Below, in pieces: positions 13,184 to 25,484 of a DNA stretch of 64,000 bases (the stretch's first letter is position 1; each line of letters begins with the position of its first letter). The stretch is from Turnera subulata (Eukaryota > Streptophyta > Magnoliopsida > Malpighiales > Passifloraceae). The notes under the pieces were generated by a model that did no database searches, was not told the DNA's origin, and was given only the letters and a program-made list of their open reading frames with translations. The stretch covers positions 214,169 to 278,168 of the forward strand of contig JAKUCV010002721.1 in assembly GCA_028386065.3 (NCBI GenBank), read 5' to 3'. A program made the translations under genes and the position numbers.

Positions 13184-13728
13184 TCATTTATCACTGCACT
13201 GGCTGAGAAGCTGCCTGGCTCGAACTCGAACCTGCAATCTGACAAGTGCGTGCATGCAGTGCAGGGCTATGCGAGATTGTTTCCTAACATATGCCCCCCT
13301 AGCCAATGCCTGCAGCTTCACCAGACTTCTAAGTGCTCGAAATGCTCGTCTGGCCTGCAGCGAAAGTGAGATAACAAAAACTCATCAGCGATTAAACATA
13401 TATGTCAATGCATCATAATCATATAGAGCTCGAGCAGACAGCAAGTATATGAGAGTGAGAGAATACAGACAAGGTGACCCCTGAAAGTTGCCTGGATAGT
13501 GATGGCTGCCATATCTTCTTGCGTGAACTCTTCCAGAGGCCGCAAAATTTGGTTGTTAAAGATCTGATAACTGGCTATTTGATCTCCATACTCTATCGCC
13601 ATTGCGTCATCTTCGGTACTTGAACAAGCATTGGAACGAAGAACAACGATGTCTCTACTGGATGACCTGATGAGAAATTTTCTCCGGACTTTGTTAAACC
13701 AATTTCGAGAGGCTTTCATTCTCGCCAT
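13184..13728 (-). CDS. Short IQ67-domain (IQD) calmodulin-binding protein
   Basis: Two exons (13471-13728 and 13184-13354) join in phase 0 to give 142 codons. The IQ67 region spans the junction: [13 protein letters not shown] in exon 1 continues as [20 protein letters not shown], then [11 protein letters not shown] in exon 2. This gives IQ motifs IQxxFRGxxARR plus the IQD repeat spacing. A phase-0 intron inside the IQ67 domain is the known diagnostic of the family. The N terminus is basic ([19 protein letters not shown]), as in microtubule- or nucleus-associated IQDs. The protein stops soon after the IQ67 region, so it belongs to the small subclass resembling IQD20 and lacks the long C-terminal tail of most members. 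Calmodulin binding is family knowledge; the individual role is unknown. Confidence 0.87.
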
Positions 13729-14720
13729 CTCTTCTTCTGTTACTTCTCACTGTTTCCCATAGTATATGAGCCCCCGGATTTAAAGTGTTGTCCAATCAAA
13801 GCCCCTCACCAAGAGGTTAGTAGATATGCGTACCATGTTTGTGCTGCTTTTTGCAGGGTTTGCTTTGAATAGTTCTTCTTGTCAGAAAGAAAGAACGTGG
13901 GCTGAATGAATGAATTTCCGCGTTGCCTACTTTGTTTAAGTTTGAAGCATTCTACTGCTTACCCACCCTCAAGAAAACTATAAATGACTTGTATATGGAT
14001 TAAATATTTGGTTCATGACATTCCCTCCAACAAAGATCCACAAAGATTGGTTATATCGGTACTATCCCAGGATTAATCACAGGTATTTTTATAATACATG
14101 TGGGTCCAACGATGTAACTGCCGTGGACCTCCCTAACAACCCATGCCATCCCTCCCCGTGGAAACCTATTGATATGTTTAATGCCTAGTTTTGATATATT
14201 TATTTTATTACAATTAAGTGGCACTGGTCCCAGTTCCCATCTACCCAAATATTAACCAGGAATCAGGAAGACTATCAGCTCGTAAGTGACAGACAAGGGA
14301 ACTTAATTGAACTTCCAATTTCTTTCTCAATTTCTCCCCCTTTTTCTGCTTCCTTATTTTCTTTACAATTTAAGATTTTGGCACTTCAAGGGGATTGGAA
14401 GCTGGCAATTTATCGAAAGAATTCTCGTATTCAATCTGATTAATAGGATACGAGAAGGTCTGTACAATGTAGCTCAGATACTTTTTTTTTTTATCATTTA
14501 GCTCAGATACTTCCACCACCGAGTCTACTACCATTTCATGTGCATATTTCATGGCCTTTTCATCCGTACTAGGGCACTATACAGCATAGCGCAGGCTCAA
14601 GGGCCGTGTGTTATTACTACAATTTTGTTACGGATTTCCTGCAACATCACTGTCCCCCATTAACTAATTTTTATTGTACAAATACTCAAATACCCATGAT
14701 TCCCCCTCCCTTGCATATCA
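13729..14720. other. Gene-free region between IQD and rhodanese genes
   Basis: Holds the presumed IQD promoter and the rhodanese 3' region. AT-rich, with no recognisable coding frame, RNA or repeat. A T run lies at about 14481-14492. Confidence 0.55.
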
Positions 14721-16666
14721 TCAGCGCTCAGTTGGCAGTCCATTTTGTGTCCACGCAGCATATCCACCGGCAATGTCAGTCACAGCAGTAAAACCCTGCA
14801 TAAAACAAAAACAAAAAAGCTCTATTAAACATAAACAAGGCCTGGGGGTTCTACGTATTTAACAGGGCCAATCACATCGATTAAAATCAGAGAAGCATCA
14901 CATCTACAATGTGTTCTTTGTTCATGAGGGAAAAACATGATGCAACTAATATTCCTGCTGCATCTTCAAGAGAGCAGAATCTAGAGACTAATTGACGTTC
15001 AGGCAAGTTCGATATTGATATCAAAATCAATGAAAAGCTAGTTTTAAGTGAACCAAGTTCAAAGACACATAAGATGACTGCTTACATCAGCTAAAAGAGC
15101 AGCAGCAGCCATGAGAGACCGCTTCCCAAGTTGGCAACCCTGTTAATCCAGGAAGCTAAATTAGGAACAAATACTGGAATTATTAATTAAATTAAATCCA
15201 GAAGAGATAGATAAGATTGTACTACTACTAGACACGCACAACTATAATCTCGTCGTGTTTCCTGAAACGCGCTGATACTTCCTCCAGAAATTTTGGGTTC
15301 TGCGTCATTCCTGTATCCACAAACAAAGAAAATCAAATAAAAACCAGAGAGACTGCAAACGAAAAAGAAAGAAAAGCTAGAAGTGAAGCACACATATGCT
15401 CAAGATCAGTACTTGCAATCAGTCGCCCATAATTCGGCATTGAATTGTGGACGACTCCTAGGTTTGTTACATCAAAATGCACAAAAAACCCCCCTTCCCC
15501 AGCAACTACCCAACAAATTGCACTAAAAACAAACTAACCCCCCTGTGAAACTTTCACAGTTCACACATTTCTGCCAGCTACTTAATTGTACCAAATGATG
15601 TCATCACTTTCGGAGTGTGCAAAGTCCATAATCAATAATTTAATCATTAAAGAGTGCAAGAGCAAATGTCCCTGTCTGATCAAGTGAAGAAAGCAAAGGC
15701 AATCAAACTACTTATCAAAAAAAAAAAAAACTTGCAACACTTTTACTTTTCCATGCCCAGAGAAAGCTAAGGGGAAAAAAAAAATTCACAATTATCATTT
15801 AATAGAAAGGAATAGATTATTTTAAGCGAATTGCAAATAGAAAGAAAGTAACAAGGATGGGGGGACCTGATCCAACTCTGTACATAAAAGGAACGTTGAC
15901 CGCCCCCACTGCATGACCAGCGCTGAACTCTTCAGGCGTCCTAAAAAAATCAGCATAACCAAACCGATTCATTAAAAGGAAATGGAGACATGCTATTCGT
16001 TTGCTTATCCATTCAAGAAATCAGCAACAAACTTTGCTCGTAAAACCCAGAAATTAGCTTTAAATCAAAACCAAAAAGATTAGTAAAAGGCTTTCCTCTC
16101 AAAAGCCAGGAGAAAGTACTTTCCCAGGATAAAATACCTGACGTCCAAGTATCTGTGTCCAGCTTGTTGGAGTTCGTGTGCCACTCTTACTGGCACTGAA
16201 GTTGGAACTCCTACAGCCTCCAAATTCCCTCTCAGAGCAGCCTTTGGGCTTCAAGAAAATTAGTATTCGTTAGAAAACAGAGCACGTCTTGAATCCCATT
16301 TAGAATCCTTCAGTCCACAATTGATATATACGTACCAGAAGCTCAAGTTCTTGCGGCTGATACGCACACCAGCCCTTCCAGGATTGATCGTCAATGGCAA
16401 TTGCAGTAGCCCCCTACAATCAAGAAAATGAAAAAGGGCTTCAAGAAAAAGAAAAGCAAAGAACAGAGATGACGAGGCAGAGACGCACGTACACTGATCA
16501 TCATAAGATTACAGAAACAAACTGAAAACGCCCACACCGCCACTAAGTTCATCAAGAAAATGAAAAAGTACCTGTTGTAATGATGTTGATGATATTGAAC
16601 TAGTGGAGAAGGAAGGGAGGAGAAACTGAAGCTAGCAGTAGATGAAACGATTAACTTGGTTTCCAT
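14721..16666 (-). CDS. STR15: Chloroplast rhodanese-like protein, SEN1/STR15 type
   Basis: Seven exons (16572-16666, 16336-16413, 16138-16248, 15867-15940, 15240-15310, 15086-15139, 14721-14795) join to 185 codons. The first about 75 residues are Ser-, Arg- and Leu-rich and acid-poor, like a plastid transit peptide. The rhodanese domain begins at TSVPVRVAHELQQAGHRYLD and contains VRTPEEF, NVPFMYRVGSG, FRKHDEII and TDIAGGYAAWTQNGLP. The catalytic loop reads GCQLGKRS, with the cysteine kept. MYRVGSG and DIAGGY are close to the Arabidopsis SEN1/DIN1 (STR15) protein; the active-site loop looks more like STR16 (CQSGGR). Single-domain rhodaneses can transfer sulfur from thiosulfate to thiol acceptors. 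SEN1 is a dark- and senescence-induced gene, but its physiological substrate is unknown. The start at 16666 is preferred over an upstream in-frame ATG because it opens the transit-like segment. Confidence 0.88.
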
Positions 16667-16754
16667 TTTCTTCTGGTATGTCTTGTGACTTGTCTCTCGT
16701 ATATGTGGTATATACTTCTGGTGTATTATGGTAGAGATTTTTTGCAACTTTTGA

Positions 16755-17002
16755 TTATATATACACAGCGTCTCAGAGGAGATGGTTATGGAGGTTACGG
16801 TAGAGTCTATATATTGTGTGGTTTTGAGTCATCAAGGAAGAAGCATGGCTGCCACGTCATGCCTCAATGTCATTGTAGTGATCAGTTTCCAGAGATATAT
16901 CCTATGGAAACCAAAAGGAGGTGAGAGGTTTGGCATATGCAGAGTTGCATGGATAAGTTAGAGTCACATTTTCCAATGCAAGGTAGTCCACTTGCACACG
17001 TG
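16755..17002 (-). promoter_or_regulatory. Rhodanese promoter with TATA box and ACGT elements
   Basis: On the minus strand a TATATATAA box lies at about 16755-16763, some 90 bp before the start codon. An ACGT element (TGACGTGGC on minus) is at about 16852-16860. A palindromic G-box CACGTG within ACACGTGGC on plus is at 16997-17002. ACACGTGGC matches the known ABRE/G-box bound by bZIP factors. This fits the dark- and ABA-linked expression known for SEN1-type genes, but function here is inference. Confidence 0.5.
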
Positions 17003-18161
17003 GCAATTTGTGTGGGACCCGGGCTCCGAATAATATCATGGCTGGGTCTGAGATAAGAAGATAAACGCCTAGTAGTAATACAATCAAATCCATAATCCAG
17101 AGTATCAAAGGAACCGCATGGATAAGAAAAGGAGAGTCCATGCATGGATAATGTGATGGGATGGCACATCTATGATAATTAATAACCAAATTCGGTTCAA
17201 AGATAATCGAGCTTAAATTTTGGTGAAAAAACAGCAATCACGAAAAGGGTTTTAACAATTTGGTTATTCTTTCCTAAATTTGATTAGTGCGAGTGATACA
17301 CATGGAAGCAGGATATGGACAAAATTGGCAACACCGTTAATGTAAACAAAAAAAGAATAAGGAAGAAGTGTGAATAGGATGGATGGGAGTGGCAAATTTT
17401 TCCATCCCAACAACTCATGTATGGTGTGCCTTTCAAGAAAAGGATAACTCAATTATAGTGTGGTGGTGAGGATAGAAAAAGAAAAATGTGGACCGTGATA
17501 AATTGTTCCCTACACCGCAAAATCTGTTCTCGAGGAACTTGATTAGACCAAATCTATTGCTTGTTGAAATGATTTACAGTCACCGTTAAAACGTCAGAAC
17601 CCAACAAAAATTTCCCAATGTTGCGTTGCTCGAGCAACGAAAATTGTTGAATTTGTGATCAAATTCAAGTCATTACAATACTAAATACGGCGGAATCTAC
17701 AATGTACGGTGACAACTCACAATAGTAGCATTTTTTTGGGTTTTATAGGCTACGACTGAAATTGGAACTTTCAGAAACCGAATTCATTAATGAAGATAAT
17801 GTTTAGATTTTATTACAACATAAACAATTCGATTTGATGTGGTCCGGTCACGTGCATCATAACCGCTTGCAGTTTGTGTCAGTGGAAAAACAAACTGAAG
17901 TTAGAACCATAATAAGCATTAAGCACAATAAATAGTTCAAAAAAAAAAAATGAACCACAATAAGCATGGAAGTGGGCTACTGGGCTAGAACTCATCCTAA
18001 TACAGGCCGCACTTTTTTATTTGGGCTTGAGCGTGTAAATAAACTGAGCCCAATCACATTCCTCCTTCCTACAATGAAGTCCACATGAAAACTTGACTTT
18101 GCCCAAATCATCGCCACAATCTATCGTCCGGCGAAAAAAAAATCCCCTGCCGGCACCAGAC
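17003..18161. other. Gene-free region between divergent STR15-like and LTO1 genes
   Basis: AT-rich with no recognised coding or RNA feature. It should contain the distal promoter of the rhodanese gene and the promoter of LTO1; the last 60 bp form a short GC-richer leader of LTO1. Confidence 0.55.
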
Positions 18162-20702
18162 ATGGCCACCGCACTCACCGTCTCTCCTCCTCCTCCCTTC
18201 TTCCCCAGAGGAGCTTCCTCTCATCTCCCTCCGCCTTGTCGTTCCCTTATCTCCTTAACTCAACTCAAGGTATGTTTCCTTCTCTTTGGTTTCCTTCACA
18301 AATTCCTTACTCTCTCCCTTCATTTCTCAACAACACACGATCCTCTTCTCCTTTGGTTTCTCTGTTGAAGCACTTCGACGGCTGGAGAATGAAGTGCACC
18401 TCTTCGCGGCCGAGCCAAGACACCGAACCAGAAGCCGACACGTCTCCGTCTCCGTCTCCCGCCCCGTCCGCTTCGACTCCGTCTTCGCCGTCTTCTTCCT
18501 CTGGCGATTCCGCATACAGTTGGTCTGCCGCGCTTGGTGGCCTTGGGTTTTGCGAAACCGCCTACTTGACTTACCTCAAGCTCACCGATTCCGACGCCTT
18601 CTGCCCCGCCGGCGGCGGAAGCTGCGGCGACGTGCTTAACAGCGATTACGCGGCAGTTTTCGGTATTATGTTATCTTTTCTTCACTCAAATACACTTTTA
18701 AGAAGAAGAGAACAAACTAACTGAATTGCGATGTAACTGTAGGATTTGTTAATTTGAGCTTACCTTTATTAGAGTATCTTCCTATTTGACTAGAGGATCG
18801 TATATGAATTACATTGCAGGTAATGAGTAGACCTTTTGCATTTGCCAGGTGTTCCTCTTCCTTTAATTGGAATGGCTGCGTACGGTCTAGTTGCAGCCCT
18901 TAGCCTGCAGTTGCGCGAGAAGGCATTGCCCTTTGGGATCGGGGAATCCAATGGCCGTTGGATTTTGCTTGGCACCACTACCTCCATGGCAGCTGCCAGT
19001 GGATATTTTTTGTACATTCTAAGCACAAAACTTGCCGGGGTGACTTGTGCATATTGTCTGGCTTCGGCTTTGTTGTCTTTCAGCTTATTTTTCATCACTT
19101 TAAAGGTGTGTTCGATCATTTTCTTGTCGTCCATTTGTGTTTCATTTAAGATGACAGGTATTGCTGTTATTGAGTGTGTAATTTATATTTTTGTCCCCAG
19201 GATTTTGAGTTACAGGAGGTACAGAAGCAGCTGAGTTTACAGATATGTATAGCGAGCTTGGTGATTTTTACCTTGAACACATCATATGCAGATTCTCGAC
19301 CCATCTCCTCGAGGTGATTGTTTTTGTGTACGCAGTATGGCATTTTGGTCACTTCCACGGTTATGTTCTACAATTGTTTCCTTTTCTCTTTCTAAACTCC
19401 CAGCTGGATGGCGGTTTGATTCTCACCAATTTTATGCTATTTTTTACCCATTTGGTTGATTTTCTCGAATGAGTTTTGTCAATGTTTATTATCTTGCCAA
19501 GCTAAGCTGTGTGTGTGAATTGTCTTCTGCTGCACCATTTTCTTTTGTACCTGTGAAAAAACGATGTTCCCTGAACCTTTTTTTCACTTTCCCATGAACA
19601 GCGGAGCTGAAATTAACCTTCCATATGTTACCACTGAGGTAACAACGCCGTCCAGCCCCTTTGCTCTTGCACTTGCAAGGCATCTACACTCTATAGGAGC
19701 TAAAATGTATGGGGCTTTTTGGTGTTCACATTGTCTGGAACAAAAAGAGGTACTTAATCCTCTCAACTATTCAGATATGAGATTGTAACTTGGCTGTTCT
19801 TATGGCATATTCCTTCTAGTTGCTTTACACCAACTTAGGTGTTGAAATGGCCTTCGAAATTTTTCTTCCTGCTTATTTGATGGTTGAATTTTTATTTTAC
19901 GCTCACTGACTTTGAGACAACGTGCTGAAATTTTTGCCTCATTGATAATTGGGAAACTAGCACTTCAGAAGCGTGTGATCCACCACAGTATCCTCATGTC
20001 ATGCCACTTGTTTAATGGAGAATATTCCAATCCATGGTTTTGTTTCGTCGCATTGGGTCATTCAATTGTTTGCTTTTATGTAATTGGAACAGATGTTCGG
20101 AAAAGAGGCATATGAAGTGTTGGACTATGTAGAATGCTTCCCTGATGGATACAGGAAAGGAACTAAAATAGCTAAGGCATGTGCAGATGCTAAAATTGAA
20201 GGATTTCCAACGTGGGTGATTAATGGTCAGGTGAGGAAGTCACTTTATATTTTGAGCCTTCAATCTGCCTTTTGCAAATATCGGCGACACCAAAAAGTGT
20301 TCCTTTCAGCGGGAAGACTCTATATAAACTATCTATGTTCTATGCTTGAAATCCTAAATCATAAGTGTGCTTGCCATTCTTCGTAAGATACTAGAAAAGC
20401 ATGGTCTTGATGATGCCACTATAATCTTCACCCGTATTGTTCCTTTTCCTTTATTCTAAGATTCTAGATGACATAGTCTGACTGATAAGATTACGTGTCT
20501 TATCCCGGTATTCAAGAGTTTCCTTTTGGACTACATCAAGTTGCCATTGAAATCGCTAAATTTGTTCTCAGATATTCTGAGAGATGCTGAGGACTTTTCT
20601 CACCACAGCTATTCGTTGCAGGTTTTGAGTGGAGAGCAAGAGTTGCCTCAGCTAGCAGAGGCTTCCGGCTTCAAGTTTAATGAAACTAGTCAACCTAGTT
20701 AG
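18162..20702 (+). CDS. LTO1: Thylakoid thiol-disulfide oxidoreductase LTO1 (VKOR-thioredoxin fusion)
   Basis: Seven exons (18162-18269, 18371-18662, 18849-19105, 19201-19313, 19602-19749, 20093-20230, 20622-20702) join to 378 codons. An N-terminal Pro/Ser-rich transit-like segment precedes a VKOR domain with several membrane segments (starting SWSAALGGLGFCETAYL), the loop cysteines in FCPAGGGSCGDVL, and the CAYC active-site motif in GVTCAYCLASALLSF. A C-terminal thioredoxin-like domain carries WCSHC (GAFWCSHCLEQKE) and the conserved FPTWVINGQ. In plants this fusion sits in the thylakoid membrane, forms disulfide bonds in lumenal proteins, and is needed for photosystem II assembly. All expected cysteine pairs are present, so the gene looks functional. 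Confidence 0.95.
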
Positions 20703-21144
20703 GTTAATTCATTCCAGTAGCATGGTGCATAAAGCACTTGTACAAAAAAAACCCGTATAACCTTTACCAGTAATACACCTTTGATCTTCGTGTGCATGAT
20801 TTTTCCAATGGGTTATAGGGGATAAATACAGATTATCCCTGCCAATCATCGGTAATATTGAAATTGTTAATTTGTTAATTTTAATTCCCGGTCTACTATT
20901 TAGTTCAATTACGTTTTCCGTCAAGTCCTTTAGTTTTTTCTACTGAATTTTGCACACGCACGGCTAAAATGTGCGTGACATACATGACCAAAATTAAGAT
21001 CAAGAATAGGTGAGTTTCATCTAGAAGGAAAATAAATAAATAAATGATGTGGTTGTGAAATCAATTTTATCTTAAATATGGTAAATAAAAAGAATATTGA
21101 TCATAGGGTTTTAGTAAGAAAGGTACTTTTGGAGTATGAGATGG
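20703..21144. other. LTO1 3' region up to the copia element
   Basis: AT-rich 3' flank without recognised features. The last 5 bp (21140-21144, GATGG) are the left half of the presumed target duplication of the copia element; the right half is GATGT at 32251-32255. Confidence 0.6.
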
Positions 21145-21525
21145 TGTTAGGAATTAAAACATGTTTAACATATAAACGTTATTAGCACAATGAATTCCTA
21201 GAGCCAAGATTGTAGCTTCCCCTATGTAGTTGTGTTGGAGGTGGGTATGATTACAAGAAAAATACCCTATACCACAACCTAAATGTCCTCAAGTGTGTGA
21301 AGAATTAGAGAGTGTCTCTGTGTTTATGCTTCTGTTTTGCTTGTGTGTTCAGGAGCTGCCTCCTCCTTGGTTTTTATAGCAAGGAGGAGCACAAATTCTG
21401 ATTAGATTAATGTCCATTATGCTTAGTGGTTCATCCATCATGACATTAGTGGGTGATTATAGTGTCCACTATGAGATTAGTGGGTGATACTGATACATAT
21501 CTTATCTTCCACCCAAAAATCATCA
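21145..21525 (-). repeat. Copia 3' LTR
   Basis: 381 bp. It matches the right LTR with about seven substitutions by eye, a 22-bp deletion after GCACA, and a 6-bp tandem duplication (TGATAC). TG and CA termini are intact. A TATA-like TTTTTATAGC on plus lies at about 21371-21380. Confidence 0.93.
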
Positions 21526-21533
21526 TCTCCCAC
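21526..21533 (-). other. Copia polypurine tract
   Basis: Minus strand GTGGGAGA directly abuts the TGATGATTTT start of the 3' LTR, the usual position and wording of a copia plus-strand primer. Confidence 0.8.
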
Positions 21534-21689
21534 TCACACACAATGGAAATGCTCATGAACATAATCATGAGATCCTTATAATGGAAATAATATCCTTAAC
21601 TCTCATATGATGAACACATCCATCTACATCTTCATATCATTTCATACTGGCAAATAGGTCGTGCGACCAACATACCAGTAAGAGCTCTT

Positions 21690-21766
21690 TATTGTACATC
21701 TGTTAGGAGTGTACAATAGCTCAAAGCAGAAAAATCTATTGTATATCTGTTAGGAATATACAATAG
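21690..21766. repeat. Twin stem-loops in copia 3' untranslated region
   Basis: Two tandem inverted repeats share the same loop wording (TCTGTTAGGA). The first has ATTGTACA (21691-21698) pairing with TGTACAAT (21710-21717). The second has CTATTGTATAT (21736-21746) pairing with ATATACAATAG (21756-21766). The C-G pair of the first is T-A in the second, so both arms changed together. See findings. Confidence 0.7.
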
Positions 21767-22714
21767 CTCAAGTAGAGTAAGTATGTAAGCTCCCTAGATT
21801 CATATAGTAGCATTTTGAGAAACACAGATCTCAACTCTCGATATGTATTCACAATTATGTTTTACTGAAAAACATAAGTGGCCACATTGCGAACACAAAG
21901 CAAAATGCAACACTCAATGATCTTCCCTTTTACTCAAAACTCTACATCTTAACTCAGTTGCTTTTCTGACATATCCTGATTAGGCCGAATCACTCATGGC
22001 CATTCAGAATACAGCCAAGATAGCAACACTAAGCTAAGATTTCAAGTAGTAGTAAAAGGTCGCTAAGGGCGCTTGTGAGAAATCATTAATAATTCCTCAA
22101 GGCTCAGACAGTAAGGAAATGAGATCGCATTTCCTTCTCCTTAATCAGTCGTAAAGCACACATGGTATGAATTCATGTGCCACAGTATTTTTCTCCATCC
22201 CTTAGTAGAACATATGCCATTAATAATACTGTGTAGGTGATAGTTCAAACACACCTAGTGTTTAACTTGGGTCCACCACTCTACCGCTTTTCAACAAGAC
22301 CCCACCTAGCTTATAAACAGATAAGATAAAACATTACTTCGTTTATCTTCGGTCAATTTGATTTATGAATTTGACCTCATCTTGATCAATATCAAGGCGA
22401 CAATGTGTTTTAAGTTAGGCTCTTACTGAATAAGTACTCAACTTAATCTTGACTCAAAACTGTCTTACCCCTATGACACCCCAGTCATAGAGATGGTTAC
22501 TCGTGTGAGGGAGCTAACCTATCTGTTAGACATAACTTTCAATGAACTTGGCACTAAGCCTTTCATCTCACCATATGCACATAGCATATCCATCTGCATG
22601 TTCATAATATGCATACTCCTATACATGAATAATTATTTTCAATGACTGGTAATGAATAAATCCATCAATTTATTCTGAATATAAAGTCAAGGAAAAAAAA
22701 AACAGCATACAAAA

Positions 22715-24338
22715 TCAAATCCTACGTAACCCTATCAGTTCCACATGTCTAGTAAATGTGGTTGTAGATATGGGTTTGGTGAACGAATCAGCCAACATAT
22801 CACTAGTAGGAATGTATTTTATATTTACCTTTTTACATGAAACTAAGTCTCTCACATAATTATACCTAATATCAATGTGCTTTGTTTTTCTATGGTACTT
22901 TGGATCCTTTGTATATGCAATTGCTGCTTGGCTATCACAGTAGATAGTCAAGGGAGACTCTGCCTTTTGCATAACTCCCAAATGACTAATAAAACGTTTT
23001 AGCCATACAGCTTCTTGTACCGCAGATGATAGAGCTACAAATTCTGCTTCCATTGTTGACAAGGCTATACAAGTCTGCTTCTTACTACTCCATGATATTG
23101 CACCATTGCTTAGTAAGAATACATAGCCTGAGGTAGATTTCCTCTGATCTAAATCTCCTCCCCAATCGGCATCTGTGTAAGCTTTCAGGCAAAACTCATC
23201 GCCTTGGAAGTTTAAAGTGTAATCCATTGTGCCTTTCAAATACCGTAATATTCTTTTGACCGCTGTCCAGTGACCTTCTCCGGGATTGGATTGGTATCTA
23301 CTTACCATTCCAACAGCATAACATATATCTGGTCTTGTACACAGCATAGCATACATTAGACTCCCTATGGCACTTGCAAATGGTACATTTACCATACGTT
23401 GCTTTTCTTCTTGAGTTTGGGGACACATCTGTTGGCTCAGATGATTGCCTCGTGCAATAGGTGTATCTACAGGCTTAGAATCATGCATACGGAATCGCTC
23501 CAAAAGTTTCTTAATATAATGCTCTTGTGAAAGAGACAACAATCTTTTGGACCGATCTCTAAGGATCTTTACCCCTAGGATGTATGTAGCTTCTCCCATG
23601 TCCTTCATTTCAAAGTTAGAGGACAACCAAGCCTTTATGGATACTAGGAAATTCTTGTCATTTCCTGCCAACAGTATATCATCGACGTAAAGTGATAAAA
23701 TCACAAAATGACCTTCTGATCTCTTAACATATACACAATGGTCCTCATCTATCATGACAAACATGAAAGATGTGATGGCTTCGTGAAACCTCAAATACCA
23801 TTGTCTAGAAGATTGTTTGAGTCCATAAATAGATCTCATCAGTTTACACACTTTGTGTTCCTGACCCTTTACAGCATAACCCTGTGGTTGTTGCATGTAA
23901 ATTTCTTCTTCTAATTTTCCATTAAGGAAAGCTGTTTTTACATCCATTTGATGTAACTCGAGATCAAGGTCAGCCACAATGGCCAAAATCAATCGAATAG
24001 ATGCAAATCTTACAACAGGAGAAAAAGTTTCCTCATAATCTATTCCTTCCTGTTGTGTGTAACCTTTGGCTACAAGACGTGCCTTATATCTATCAATTGA
24101 TCCATCAGCTTTTCGCTTGATTTTGAGAACCCACTTGTTCCCAATGGCCTTACGCCCTTTTGGTAAATCTACCAATTCCCAAACTTGGCTAGATTCCATG
24201 GAGCTCATTTCTTCATCCATTGCTTTTATCCATTCATCTTTGGTAATACAAGAGATAGCCTCATTGTAGTTCTTAGGTTCCTCTACATCAAAAGGTTCTA
24301 CAATGAGTGCTTGTCGATTCACATCATCGACACCCTCG
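22715..24338 (-). pseudogene. Copia reverse transcriptase and RNase H
   Basis: Reading frame of the 3' half of pol, ending at 22715. Reverse transcriptase hallmarks are present: KARLVAKGYTQQEGIDYEET, LHQMDVKTAFLNGKLEEEIY, and the catalytic YVDDIL. These are followed by an RNase H region with the copia-typical DADWGGDLDQRKSTSGY and CDSQAAIAYTKDP. The frame itself is intact, but it is out of frame with the integrase part because of a single extra base near 24338, so the polyprotein cannot be made from this copy. Confidence 0.93.
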
Positions 24339-25484
24339 GATTTCAAAGTGACGTCGTGGTACAGTACCACGTTCACTCCTTCGAGGTGTTGGATATGGTG
24401 GAATAGTCCCACTATCATCCAAAAAACTCCCACTAGGATCAAGATTTTGATATGTACCGGACTCACCAATAGACAATTGATTTACATCATCTTGTCCTTC
24501 CTGATCATACATCTCGAAAAGAGATTGATCAGTTCTTGTATTACCTCTCCTTGGAAACTCATTTTCCAAGAAGGTCACATCTCGTGATTCAAATTCTATA
24601 TTCCCCACACCTTCATGTTCTCCTATGAACACATAACCTTTGGAATTCTCAGAATATCTTATAAAGATACTCTTTCTTCCTATAGGTCCCAACTTTCCAT
24701 ATCTGTGGGAAGAATCATGGGTATAGGCAGCACAGCCCCAAGGCTTTAGCAAACCTAAGTCAGGTTTTCTTCCTGTCCATAACTCATAAGGTGTAGTGGC
24801 AACAGATTTTGAGGGCACCATATTTAGTACATGTGTCGCAGTTAAAAGCGCATCCCCCCAAAAGGAGATTGGCAACTTAGCCTGCACCATCATGGATCTG
24901 ACCATCTCAAGAAGAGTTCGATTTCTTCTTTCTGCAACACCATTTTGTTGTGGTGTTCCAGGAATAGTTAATTGTCTGACTATTCCCTTTTCATTACATA
25001 TTTGTTTGAACTGATCAGACAAATACTCACGGCCTCGGTCTGTTCTTAATACCTTGATACGTTTATCAAGCTGATTTTCCATAAGGTTCATAAACCTTTT
25101 AAAGCAATCTAATGCCTCAAACTTGTGGGCAATCAAATAGACATAACCGAAACGCGTGAAATCATCAATAAATGTAATAAAATAGTAGGCACCATGCCTT
25201 GCCCTCACATTCATCGGACCACATATATCTGAATGGATTATTTGCAAAGGTTGTTCTGCTCTTTTTGCTTTCCCAAATGGTTTTCTTGCTGTTTTTCCCG
25301 CAAGACAGAACTCACACATAGGAAGTTCCACCTTTGTTATAGGGCCCAGCAAGCCCTCCTTAGCGAGACGGTTCATTCTTTGCTGGCCCACGTGGCCAAG
25401 CCTCGAATGCCATACATTCACATCGTCGTCCATATTACTAGAAGATGTAACAAAAGAAAAACTGGATTTATTTGAAACAGATTC
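24339..25484 (-). pseudogene. Copia GAG-pre-integrase and integrase
   Basis: Starts at the junction with the nested LTR and runs to the frameshift. It shows the HHCC zinc-binding part (WHSRLGHVGQQRMN, CEFCLAGKT), the catalytic core with DICGPM, a central Asp in FIDDFTRFGYV, and the GTPQQNGVAERRNRTLLEM block with the catalytic Glu. The first codons continue the gag-protease frame across the inserted element, with the target duplication accounting for the shared GATTC. Confidence 0.92.

Noticed and set aside
21401..22714. CRISPR-like or satellite array near the copia 3' end
   Set aside because: The repeats there are two hairpins only, and this is a plant nuclear sequence. They are explained as part of the retroelement 3' untranslated region.
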